From NCBI GenBank assembly GCA_934162325.1, contig CAKPIH010000029.1, positions 1-14,973 of the forward strand: a stretch of DNA of 14,973 nucleotides, in the 5' to 3' direction. Positions 6,721-13,787 of this stretch are shown here, one piece after another (within the stretch, counting starts at the first letter, position 1; each line of letters begins with the position of its first letter). This stretch comes from an uncultured Bacilli bacterium (GTDB taxonomy: Bacteria > Bacillota_I > Bacilli_A > RF39 > UBA660). The notes under the pieces are model-generated. The model saw only the letters and a list, made by a program, of their open reading frames with translations. It made no database searches and was not told where the DNA came from. The translations under genes were made by a program, and so were the position numbers.

Positions 6721-8115
6721 ATGAAAAAAATATCAGTAAAAACATTTTATTTAATAGCAGTAATTTCTATAGGATTAATAGGTTTAGCAGTAGGTTCTAC
6801 TTATGCCATGTTTACTACTAGTGCTGAAATAAGTAATCCGATTACACTTAGTTCTAATTTAACTAGTAATAATGATGTTATGGAAACTTTTGAATTACAA
6901 GTTGATCCTAAAAAAGCACTTACAAAGACTATTATAATCAATAGTGGAAATAACACTAATGTTAAATATGGAATATGGTATTTAAATAATATTACTGATG
7001 TAGAAGTTGGAGTGAAGTCTACTACTAACAATGAAACATCAGGTACTATTGCAAGTGCTAATACTTCACGTACTATAGAAATAGTTGTTAAAAATAATAG
7101 TACAGAAAGTAAAACAGTTACAATAGGTATTGCAACTAGTAAAAGTGACATTGTATTAGCAAGTAATATGGGTTTGGTACCTAAAACAGTGGTTGATACA
7201 TCTGTAACATTATCTTCTTACATAACAAGTTTATATGATAGTGCAACAAAGACTACTGTAACAAATAATAGTATAACTTATCAGTATGATGCTACTAATA
7301 ATATTATGAAGGATATCGGCGGTAATTTAAGATATTATGGAGCATCACCAAATAACTATATATATTTTAATTGCTCTGATTATTCTAATCAATCATCATC
7401 TACATGTGAGGTATGGAGAATAATAGGTGTCTTCGATGACAAGGTAAAAATAGTTAGGGAATCAAGTATAGGAGCTTATTCTTGGGATAATAAAACTGAT
7501 GGTGTTTGGTCAACCTCAAGTTCAATGAAGATATTGAATCCAAATTTTACTGGTACTAATGGTAGTACATATTGGAATGGTGTAAGTGGAACATGTAATA
7601 ATGGAAATAACACTACTGGAACTTGTGACTTTACTACAAGTGGTTTAAAAGCTGGTACTACGAAAAGTTTAATATCAAACTCTACATGGAATATTGGAAG
7701 TACAACTGAAGATTATGTTAATGTCGAATACAATAAAGAGATTAAAACTACTGGTTCATTTTATGTAGGTTTACCTAATGTAAGTGACTATGGTTATGCT
7801 GCAGATTTAGGAAAATGTGCAAAACAACTAAGAAATTATAGTGATAGTACTTGTACATCAAATAACTGGATGATATTCCTTTCTAAAGGTACGAAAAAAA
7901 TGGCAAGTCTTATTAATAATTATGATAGTAATATGATAAACATTGTAAATGAAAGTGGAAATGTTGATATATTTAATAATGATTATGATGATGCATCACC
8001 ATTATATTCTTATAATATGTTTCCAACATTATATCTAACATCAGATGCAATTGTAGATGAATCTACGAAAGGAAGTTCAAGTAATCCATATAAAATTAAA
8101 TCACCAACAAAATAA
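6721..8115 (+). CDS. Secreted surface protein with SipW-type N-terminus and six-cysteine module A
   Basis: A 464-residue exported protein of unknown ligand. Residues ~1-29 are a signal peptide or anchor (MKKISVKTFYLIAVISIG, then STYAMFTTSA). The TYAMFT stretch after a hydrophobic core resembles the start of SipW/TasA/camelysin-type secreted proteins. Residues ~30-160 are Ser/Thr/Asn-rich beta structure. Module A (~163-464) starts TLSSYITSLY and has three close cysteine pairs: FNCSDYSNQSSSTCEVWR, SGTCNNGNNTTGTCDF and GKCAKQ..STCTSNNW, probably disulfides. It ends GSSSNPYKIKSPTK without a wall-sorting motif. ATG 6721 is chosen because GGAGGT (6711-6716) precedes it; frame-open codons upstream hold the RBS and promoter. 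After the TAA the same frame continues directly into a homologous module, so the native protein may once have been longer. Confidence 0.8.
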   Translation: MKKISVKTFYLIAVISIGLIGLAVGSTYAMFTTSAEISNPITLSSNLTSNNDVMETFELQVDPKKALTKTIIINSGNNTNVKYGIWYLNNITDVEVGVKSTTNNETSGTIASANTSRTIEIVVKNNSTESKTVTIGIATSKSDIVLASNMGLVPKTVVDTSVTLSSYITSLYDSATKTTVTNNSITYQYDATNNIMKDIGGNLRYYGASPNNYIYFNCSDYSNQSSSTCEVWRIIGVFDDKVKIVRESSIGAYSWDNKTDGVWSTSSSMKILNPNFTGTNGSTYWNGVSGTCNNGNNTTGTCDFTTSGLKAGTTKSLISNSTWNIGSTTEDYVNVEYNKEIKTTGSFYVGLPNVSDYGYAADLGKCAKQLRNYSDSTCTSNNWMIFLSKGTKKMASLINNYDSNMINIVNESGNVDIFNNDYDDASPLYSYNMFPTLYLTSDAIVDESTKGSSSNPYKIKSPTK

Positions 8116-9081
8116 ACTTTATCAACACAAACTGCAGATTTATATACCAAAAGTACTAAGACAGTAGTAACAAATAACAGTAAAACTTATCAATATGATA
8201 CTACAAATAGTCTTATGAAAGATGTAGGTGGTAATATTAGATATTATGGAGCATCACCAAATAATTATATATATTTTAATTGTACTGATTATTCAAACCA
8301 ATCATCATCTACATGTGAAACATGGAGAATAATAGGAGTATTTGATGGCAAAGTAAAGATAATGAGAAACGAAATGATAGGACAATATTCTTGGGATTCA
8401 ACAGCATCTACAACAAATAGTGGTTATGGTGCAAATGATTGGTCTACTTCTAAATTAATGATGTTATTAAATAGTGGTTATACTTATATGATAAACAATC
8501 TTAGTAGACCTGCTAGTTTATATTGGAGTGGAACAAGTGGTATCTGTTATAAAGATGCAAGCCTTGGTACTACATCATGTGATTTTACATCGACTGGTTT
8601 AAAAAATAATACAACAAGAAACCTAATATCCGATACAACATATTATCTAGGAGGATGGAATGATAGCACATTATATCCAAATGAAATATATGGATATGAA
8701 AGAGGGGCGACAGTATATACTGGAAGACCTACAACTTGGACAGGAAAGATAGCACTAGCATATCCAAGTGATTATGGCTATGCCACTGATCTTAGTAAAT
8801 GTAATGAACAACTTAATATTTATTTATATAATAATAGTGCATGTACATCAAATAACTGGGTGCATTCAATTATTGACAATAGTACAAATAACTATGGCTG
8901 GTTATTAACTTCTAATTCCGATACAGCAGATGCCGCGTGGTTTATTCATCCATCTGGAGGTATTGATAATCATGCCACCTCGTCTGCAATTATGGTTATT
9001 CCAGTCCTTTACCTAAATTCTGAATTAGCTATCAAATCAGGTACAGGAACAAGTTCAAGTCCATATCAATTATCCGTATAA
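8116..9081 (+). pseudogene. Module B: in-frame homologue of the six-cysteine module, without its own start
   Basis: The 321 codons after the TAA at 8113-8115 stay open in the same frame and align from their first residue with module A: TLSTQTADLY against TLSSYITSLY, then TVVTNNSKTYQYD, MKDVGGNIRYYGASPNNYIY and FNCTDYSNQSSSTCETWR. All six cysteines recur (also SGICY..TTSCDF and SKCNEQ..SACTSNNW), and the end GTSSSPYQLSV matches GSSSNPYKIK. Near 7330-7450 against 8239-8360 the DNA differs at about 14 of ~123 positions. There is no promoter, RBS or signal peptide; the first internal ATG (8218-equivalent region, MKDVGG) lies mid-domain without an SD. It could be a nonsense-split gene, a silent cassette for recombination with module A, or expressed by stop readthrough. 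I label it pseudogene because no independent expression signal is visible. Confidence 0.7.
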
Positions 9082-9109
9082 TGTTAAATAAATTATCTTA
9101 TAAAAAATA

Positions 9110-9138
9110 TTGACAAGATGAATAAAAAGTAATACAAT
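9110..9138 (+). promoter_or_regulatory. Consensus promoter of helD
   Basis: TTGACA (9110-9115), 17-bp spacer, TACAAT (9133-9138). The leader is ~80 nt. A 9-bp inverted repeat AAGATGAAT / ATTCATCTT (9115-9123, 9163-9171) flanks the -10, with its first arm in the promoter spacer, and could be an operator. Confidence 0.8.
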
Positions 9139-9173
9139 TAAATAGACATTTGCTTAAGTTAAATTCATCTTTA

Positions 9174-9203
9174 GAGAAACTACATATATAACTGTAGTTT
9201 TTC
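9174..9203 (+). promoter_or_regulatory. Terminator-like hairpin in the helD leader
   Basis: GAGAAACTACA (9174-9184) pairs with TGTAGTTTTTC (9193-9203), with one G-U pair, around an 8-nt loop. The TTTTT is at 9198-9202. It sits between promoter and RBS, so it could act as an attenuator or 5' stabiliser. No anti-terminator partner is clear. Confidence 0.4.
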
Positions 9204-9226
9204 GTCGTTATATGAAGGAGGTATTT

Positions 9227-11233
9227 ATGAAGATTGAAAGAGAAGAATTTGAAAGAGAAAGAAATTATCTAAACAAAACAATAAGTCTAATTAGAAAGAA
9301 AATATCTAAATTAGGACAAGAATTATTTGATGATGATTCCAAAGTATTAGAATTTAAAAAACTAATATGGGATACTCATACCGAAATGGATCCTAATGAA
9401 ATGCGTAGCATGATGGCTGAATCAGATTTACAAGTATCAATAATGCAAAGTAAAGGAAATTATCTTCAGAGATTATTTAGAATACAAAATAAACCATATT
9501 TTGGTTCAATTAGATTTAAAGAAGAAGGTAGTGAAGAAGAAGATAATATCTATATAGGTATCACTCATGTTGAAGATAAACTAGATTATTATGTCCATGA
9601 CTGGAGAAGTCCAATATGTAGTATGTTCTATGACTATGAAACAGGTCCTGCTTCATATAAAGCACCATCAGGTATAATAAAAGGAAATATAATTAAGAAA
9701 AGACAATATATAATAGAAGATGCTGAGTTAAAACATATCTTTGATAATGATTTAAATATTAGTGATAGCCTATTACAAGAAGTATTAGCAGAAGAATCTT
9801 CAGATAAAATGAAGAATATTGTTAATACTATTCAAGAAGAACAAAACAAAGTAATAAGAAATACTGAAGATAAAAATCTAATTGTTGAAGGAATAGCGGG
9901 TTCAGGTAAAACAAGTGTAGCTTTACATAGAATAGCCTTCTTATTATATAGAATACCTAATTTAACATCAAGTAATGTAGTAGTATTTACTCCTAATAAA
10001 GTATTCTCAGAGTACATATCTAATGTCTTACCAGAGTTAGGAGAAGATAATACCTATGATATGACCTTCTATGATTTATTATGTCAAAATATCAATGAAT
10101 ATAAAGATATAGAAAACTTTACAGACTTTATATCTAGATATTATAAAGGTAATGTAGATAACTATGACATGGTTAAATATAAACAATCAGATGAAATAAT
10201 AAAAGATATTGATAACTATATAAATAACTTACTAAGTACTATTAAATTTAATAATAAACTAGAATATGATAATTTTATTGAAATAGATACTGAAGAATTA
10301 AATAATATGTTAAATTATAAATATAATAGATTTCCTTTATTCGAAAGAATAAAAGAAATCTCTAAGAAAATAGCAAGCAATAACTATGAAGGTAGTACTA
10401 AGAATGCTAGTTCGATAGAAAAAAAATTAAAAGAATTACTAAATATAAAACTAGATTTAAAAGATATATTTAATAACTTCTATCAAAGTGAATATTCTAA
10501 ATATAAAGATAAAGTAAATGATAAATATTTATACTATGAAGATGCTTGTATCTTCTTATATATAAAGAGTTTATTAGTAGGCTTTAATACTAACCATGTA
10601 ATAAAAGAAATAGTAATAGATGAAGCGCAAGATTACAATAAACTTCAATATCTAATCATCAAAAAAACATTTAAAACAAGTAATTATACTATCTTAGGAG
10701 ATACAAATCAAACAATTAATCCATATTACAAATATGATTCATTAGAAGAATTAACTAGTATCTTCGAGTCTTCCAAGTATATAACTCTTACTAAAACATA
10801 TCGTTCTACTGGTAAAATAATCGATTATACCAATAAAATATTAGGTTTAAATCATGTTACTGCAATTAGAAATGATAAGGCTAGTGATATAATATTTAGA
10901 AATAATATTACCAAGAATGATTTCTTAACAGACATAAATAACTTAAAAAGCACTTCCAAAAGTATAGCCATAATTACTAAAAATGATAGTGAAGCTGAGG
11001 AAGTATATAACTTATTAAAAGATGATCTAGATATAATGCTAATAGATGGTTTTGGTCATATAAAAAGAGATTTAGTAGTGGTTCCTTCTTATGTAGCTAA
11101 AGGACTAGAATTCGACTCCGTAATTATCTATACTGATGAGGATAATAAGTACCAAGAAAAAGACAAATATTTGTTCTATGTAGCATGTACTAGAGCCCAA
11201 CATAACCTAATAATTTATAATAATTCCAAGTAA
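9227..11233 (+). CDS. helD: HelD-type superfamily 1 helicase (RNA polymerase recycling factor family)
   Basis: A 668-residue UvrD-like SF1 ATPase of the HelD family, which in Bacillus binds RNA polymerase and frees it from stalled complexes. The N-terminus (~1-60) is a charged helical hairpin, then FGSIRF, YIGITHVED and VHDWRSPICSMFYDYE, the typical HelD region before the ATPase. Walker A is GIAGSGKT (222-229). IVIDEAQDY (Asp465, Glu466) is Walker B, LGDTNQTINP motif III, TKTYRST motif IV, VVPSYVAKGLEFDSVIIY motif V, and FYVACTRAQHNL motif VI. A divergent helical stretch splits the first ATPase domain. ATG 9227 is preferred to ATG 9212 because AAGGAGG (9215-9221) would lie inside the longer form. 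Length is a little below B. subtilis HelD (~774). It is monocistronic with its own promoter. Confidence 0.88.
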   Translation: MKIEREEFERERNYLNKTISLIRKKISKLGQELFDDDSKVLEFKKLIWDTHTEMDPNEMRSMMAESDLQVSIMQSKGNYLQRLFRIQNKPYFGSIRFKEEGSEEEDNIYIGITHVEDKLDYYVHDWRSPICSMFYDYETGPASYKAPSGIIKGNIIKKRQYIIEDAELKHIFDNDLNISDSLLQEVLAEESSDKMKNIVNTIQEEQNKVIRNTEDKNLIVEGIAGSGKTSVALHRIAFLLYRIPNLTSSNVVVFTPNKVFSEYISNVLPELGEDNTYDMTFYDLLCQNINEYKDIENFTDFISRYYKGNVDNYDMVKYKQSDEIIKDIDNYINNLLSTIKFNNKLEYDNFIEIDTEELNNMLNYKYNRFPLFERIKEISKKIASNNYEGSTKNASSIEKKLKELLNIKLDLKDIFNNFYQSEYSKYKDKVNDKYLYYEDACIFLYIKSLLVGFNTNHVIKEIVIDEAQDYNKLQYLIIKKTFKTSNYTILGDTNQTINPYYKYDSLEELTSIFESSKYITLTKTYRSTGKIIDYTNKILGLNHVTAIRNDKASDIIFRNNITKNDFLTDINNLKSTSKSIAIITKNDSEAEEVYNLLKDDLDIMLIDGFGHIKRDLVVVPSYVAKGLEFDSVIIYTDEDNKYQEKDKYLFYVACTRAQHNLIIYNNSK

Positions 11234-11249
11234 TTCTTAAAATACCTTT

Positions 11250-11275
11250 AGCCCTTATTTTATAAGGGCTTATAA
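11250..11275 (+). terminator. Hairpin after helD, probable weak terminator
   Basis: AGCCCTTAT / ATAAGGGCT (11250-11258, 11262-11270) is a strong 9-bp stem with a TTT loop. The downstream tail TATAAATTTG is poor in T, so termination may be partial. Confidence 0.6.
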
Positions 11276-11283
11276 ATTTGTAT

Positions 11284-11312
11284 TTGACAAAGAATTCCAT
11301 TTGTGTTAAGAT
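11284..11312 (+). promoter_or_regulatory. Promoter of the NlpC/P60 gene
   Basis: TTGACA (11284-11289), 17-bp spacer, TAAGAT (11307-11312) preceded by TGT (11304-11306), i.e. an extended -10. The leader is ~27 nt with GAGGTG (11335-11340). Confidence 0.75.
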
Positions 11313-11345
11313 ATTAAACGTCCGCTAAAAAAATGAGGTGTAGAA

Positions 11346-12047
11346 GTGAAAAAGCATAAAATGGAAATTGCAGCACTGACTCTATTACTTGGAGTTCTAT
11401 GTTATGCATTTTACGATAGCAATATTAAGGGGAGCGAACAAGAAGTTGTTTTAAGTAACGAATTGCTCTCTATGAGAGAAATAAAGAGTAAAGAAGACAT
11501 AACTATGGAAATGTTATCTTTACCTACTGAAGAGTTATTAAAGCAACAAGATGAAAAAGTAAAAAAAGAAAGTGATACAAAAACAACAGAAGAAGTACAA
11601 GTTGAAACTTATGAAGAAGTAACAAGTGAAAAGGAAGTATATAGTATTAATCTAGCGGCAAATAGTGAAAATGAAGTTCCTTATAACGAAATTATTTCAA
11701 ATCAAGTAGTAAACTATGCTTTAAAGTTTGTTGGAGGTCCTTATGTATACGGAGGTAACTCTCTAACTAATGGCACAGATTGTTCAGGATTTACAAAATT
11801 AGTATTTGCTAACTATGGTGTATATCTGCCAAGATCAGCACCAGAGCAAGCCTATGCTGGTGTACATGTTGATTTAAATGACATCAAACCAGGAGATATT
11901 ATCGTATCAGGTTATGATGGAGTAGTATGTCATGCAGCTCTATATATTGGTGATGGAAAACTAGTTCATGCCTTAAATTCTAATGTCGGAATAGTAGTAA
12001 CTAGCATGTATATAATGCCTATCATTGATGTCAGAAGAGTAGCATAA
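11346..12047 (+). CDS. Secreted NlpC/P60-family peptidoglycan endopeptidase
   Basis: A 233-residue membrane-anchored or secreted cysteine peptidase that would cut peptide stems of peptidoglycan outside the membrane. A signal anchor spans ~7-22 (IAALTLLLGVLCYAF). An acidic, low-complexity linker follows (~30-110, repeated EEV/KEE). The NlpC/P60 domain occupies ~118-233: NYALKFVGGPYVYGG, TDCSGFTKLVF with nucleophile Cys146, LPRSAPEQ, DIKPGDIIV, then CHAALYIGDGKLVHAL with His196 and a probable third residue His208. Start GTG 11346 has GAGGTG five bases upstream; ATG 11361 would cut into the basic N-terminus before the anchor. No SH3 or LysM domain is present. The gene precedes a second wall hydrolase of similar design, but each has a consensus promoter. 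Confidence 0.9.
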   Translation: MKKHKMEIAALTLLLGVLCYAFYDSNIKGSEQEVVLSNELLSMREIKSKEDITMEMLSLPTEELLKQQDEKVKKESDTKTTEEVQVETYEEVTSEKEVYSINLAANSENEVPYNEIISNQVVNYALKFVGGPYVYGGNSLTNGTDCSGFTKLVFANYGVYLPRSAPEQAYAGVHVDLNDIKPGDIIVSGYDGVVCHAALYIGDGKLVHALNSNVGIVVTSMYIMPIIDVRRVA

Positions 12048-12048
12048 T

Positions 12049-12077
12049 TTGACAAATATAGTGAAATCTGCTATAAT
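12049..12077 (+). promoter_or_regulatory. Perfect consensus promoter with extended -10
   Basis: TTGACA (12049-12054), 17-bp spacer, TATAAT (12072-12077) preceded by TGC (12069-12071). It begins one base after the stop of the NlpC/P60 gene and is the strongest-looking promoter of the window. It drives the glucosaminidase-like gene. Confidence 0.9.
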
Positions 12078-12082
12078 ATAAC

Positions 12083-12103
12083 TCGTCTTTTTCAAAAAGG
12101 CGG
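12083..12103 (+). promoter_or_regulatory. 5'-terminal mRNA hairpin that pairs the Shine-Dalgarno
   Basis: CGTCTTTT (12084-12091) pairs with AAAAGGCG (12095-12102), with one G-U pair, around the loop TCA; t83-g103 can add a G-U. The expected transcription start is about 12084, so the hairpin is the first structure in the mRNA. Its 3' arm contains the SD AGGCGG (12098-12103). This could lower translation until it opens. Confidence 0.5.
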
Positions 12104-12109
12104 AAAGAA

Positions 12110-12739
12110 GTGAATAAAATGAAACCAAGCGCGCTCATTAGAGTAGGAATGGCTTCAATGTTAACTTTAGGATTTGCATCAAGTTTATTTTACTATAATG
12201 AAATTAACAAAAAGAATGAAATAGTAATGACGGAAGAATTATATAATCCGTCAGTATATAAAGAAGAAGTGGTAGAATTAAATCTTTCAAACGAGGAAGA
12301 ACCTACTACTGAAGTAGTACCTGAAAGAGTTGAAGTATATGATAATTTAACTATCGAAGAATTAACTGATAAGTTAAATAGAACATTATCATCAGATTTA
12401 TCAGGTAAAGGAGAATCATTTGCTAAGTATTCAATAGATTTAGGAGTAGACCCATATCTAGCAGTAGCAATAGCTATGCATGAAACAGGATGTACTTGGA
12501 ATTGTTCTTATTTAGCAAAGACATGTAATAATGTTGGTGGTCAAAAAGGATCTGGTTGTGGTGAATACCAAGCCTTTGAAACATTAGAAGATGGTATTTA
12601 CGGTTTTATCTTAAATATCAAGAATAAATATGTTGATTATGGATTAATGACTGCTGATGAGATGAATCCTAAATATGCTGAAGATCCAACATGGTCTTCA
12701 AAAGTAAATAATTATATTGAGAAAATTAAAAATAACTAG
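12110..12739 (+). CDS. Secreted glucosaminidase/lysozyme-like wall hydrolase
   Basis: A 209-residue exported protein with a small muramidase/glucosaminidase-type domain. A signal anchor is at ~9-29 (LIRVGMASMLTLGFASSLFYY), then an acidic linker (~38-75). The domain (~85-209) carries FAKYSIDLGVDPYLAVAIAM, HETG with the likely catalytic Glu125, NNVGGQKG, YQAFETLEDGIYGFI, and EDPTWSSKVNNYIEKI near the end, the usual order in the glucosaminidase (GH73-like) superfamily. Four cysteines (128, 132, 139, 150) cluster around the active site and could form disulfides. GTG 12110 is preferred to ATG 12119 because AGGCGG (12098-12103) is six bases from it. Architecture (anchor, acidic linker, hydrolase) parallels the gene upstream, suggesting paired wall remodelling. 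Exact bond specificity cannot be read from sequence. Confidence 0.75.
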   Translation: MNKMKPSALIRVGMASMLTLGFASSLFYYNEINKKNEIVMTEELYNPSVYKEEVVELNLSNEEEPTTEVVPERVEVYDNLTIEELTDKLNRTLSSDLSGKGESFAKYSIDLGVDPYLAVAIAMHETGCTWNCSYLAKTCNNVGGQKGSGCGEYQAFETLEDGIYGFILNIKNKYVDYGLMTADEMNPKYAEDPTWSSKVNNYIEKIKNN

Positions 12740-12766
12740 GAAGATTTCTTCCTAGTTATTAATTTT
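12731..12766 (+). terminator. Terminator overlapping the glucosaminidase-like stop codon
   Basis: A 13-bp perfect stem, AATAACTAGGAAG (12731-12743) with CTTCCTAGTTATT (12748-12760), closes a four-base loop and is followed by AATTTTT. The stop TAG (12737-12739) is inside the stem. Confidence 0.88.
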
Positions 12767-12774
12767 TACAGTTT

Positions 12775-12804
12775 AAGAAGATACTAGATTATCTTCTTTT
12801 ACTT
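12775..12804 (+). terminator. Second terminator hairpin
   Basis: AAGAAGATA / TATCTTCTT (12775-12783, 12790-12798) with a six-base loop and a TTACTTT tail. It acts as a tandem backup to the hairpin at 12731-12760. Confidence 0.65.
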
Positions 12805-12819
12805 TATTTTATCTAAGTT

Positions 12820-12916
12820 AGAAAGTCTACACCCTAAATATAATATCTTATTATTGTTTACTTATAGACTAAGAATTAGGCTATAAGTAATATGAAATGA
12901 CCTAGGCATTTCATAT
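12820..12916. other. Structured non-coding stretch upstream of lgt
   Basis: No coding frame is convincing here. Two adjacent inverted repeats are clear: TTACTTATAG / CTATAAGTAA (12858-12867, 12881-12890, 13-nt loop) and ATATGAAATG / CATTTCATAT (12890-12899, 12907-12916, loop ACCTAGG). Alternative pairings also exist: AGTCTA (12824-12829) with TAGACT (12865-12870), and CCTAA (12833-12837) with TTAGG (12876-12880), whose order would make a pseudoknot. It could be a small RNA, a regulator binding site or leftover structure. The lgt promoter I see is downstream of it, so it is probably not in the lgt leader. Confidence 0.45.
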
Positions 12917-12944
12917 AAAAATAAACTAATATCTATAATTCTAC

Positions 12945-12973
12945 TTTAATTTTATAAGTAAATATGATATTAT
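12945..12973 (+). promoter_or_regulatory. Promoter of lgt
   Basis: TGA-TATTAT (12965-12973) is an extended -10 in the context ATATGATATTAT, with a weak -35 TTTAAT (12945-12950) at 17 bp. Transcription would start near 12980, almost on the RBS GGTGAT (12980-12985). Confidence 0.6.
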
Positions 12974-12989
12974 ATATATGGTGATAAAA

Positions 12990-13787
12990 ATGCATAGAGA
13001 ACTAATAACAATAGGACCAATAACAATATATTGGTATTCAGTAATAATAATAACAGCTATTGTAATAGGAATATATTTCTCATCAAAAAAAGCAGAAAAG
13101 AATGGACTAGGAAAAGACTTCTTATTAGATTTAATATTTTATTTAATACCAGTAGGAGTACTAGGAGCAAGAATATATTATGTAATATTTAACTATTCAG
13201 TATTTAAAGGAAACTACTTAAGTATCTTTAAAATATGGGAAGGAGGTTTAGCCATCTATGGAGCAGTAATATCTTCAATAATATTTATAATATATTATTG
13301 CAAAAAGAAAAACAAAGACATCTATCTAACCCTAGATACCTTAGTACCATATCTAATATTAGGTCAAGCCATGGGTAGATGGGGTAACTTCATCAATAAA
13401 GAAGCCCATGGAGCCATAACAACCTATGAACACTTAAAAAACTTACATATTCCTAATTTTATTATTGAAGGAATGAAAATAAATGGCTTCTACTACATAC
13501 CAACATTCTTATATGAATCAGTATGGTGCATAATAGGTTTTATAATATTATTAATAGTAAGAAAGAAAGATAACTTTAAACATACCGGTCTATTATTATA
13601 TATATATTTCATCTGGTATGGAATAGGTAGATTAATAATAGAGGGTTTAAGAACAGATAGCCTATATTTAGGAGTATTTAGAATAAGTCAAATAGTATCA
13701 ATAATATTAATAGGAATAGGAATAATAGGAATAATATATAGGAGTATTAAACGAAATACCAAGTATCGAAAACTATCCTGGTTATGA
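12990..13787 (+). CDS. lgt: Prolipoprotein diacylglyceryl transferase, with a chimeric C-terminal tail
   Basis: Lgt transfers diacylglycerol from phosphatidylglycerol to the lipobox cysteine of prolipoproteins in the membrane. The 265-residue product has about seven membrane segments and the family motifs: GARIYYVIFNY, WEGGLAIYGAV (83-93), GQAMGRWGNFINKEAHG (signature, Arg130) and YGIGRLIIEGLRTDSLYLG with Arg214 and Arg221 near the C-terminal segments. ATG 12990 is chosen over ATG 12978 because GGTGAT (12980-12985) lies inside the longer form. The last membrane helix ends around residue 250; residues 251-265 (RSIKRNTKYRKLSWL) are trxB DNA read out of frame, and the TGA is the only TGA stop among the genes here. 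The core enzyme appears intact, so activity may be kept despite the altered tail. Promoter and start point to single-gene expression. Confidence 0.9.
   Translation: MHRELITIGPITIYWYSVIIITAIVIGIYFSSKKAEKNGLGKDFLLDLIFYLIPVGVLGARIYYVIFNYSVFKGNYLSIFKIWEGGLAIYGAVISSIIFIIYYCKKKNKDIYLTLDTLVPYLILGQAMGRWGNFINKEAHGAITTYEHLKNLHIPNFIIEGMKINGFYYIPTFLYESVWCIIGFIILLIVRKKDNFKHTGLLLYIYFIWYGIGRLIIEGLRTDSLYLGVFRISQIVSIILIGIGIIGIIYRSIKRNTKYRKLSWL

Noticed and set aside
6801..7151. Minus-strand open frame of 116 codons inside the six-cysteine surface-protein gene
   Set aside because: Shadow of a Ser/Thr/Asn-rich coding region; low-complexity Leu/Val/Ser translation without start signals.
8113..8115. Stop-codon reassignment as the reason for the in-frame TAA
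   Set aside because: Other genes here end in TAA, and Trp is TGG throughout, so the standard code applies; a general TAA reassignment is not credible.
13785..13787. TGA read as Trp (Mycoplasma code), extending lgt
   Set aside because: All visible Trp codons are TGG and no conserved gene contains an internal TGA; the extension would only be out-of-frame trxB sequence.
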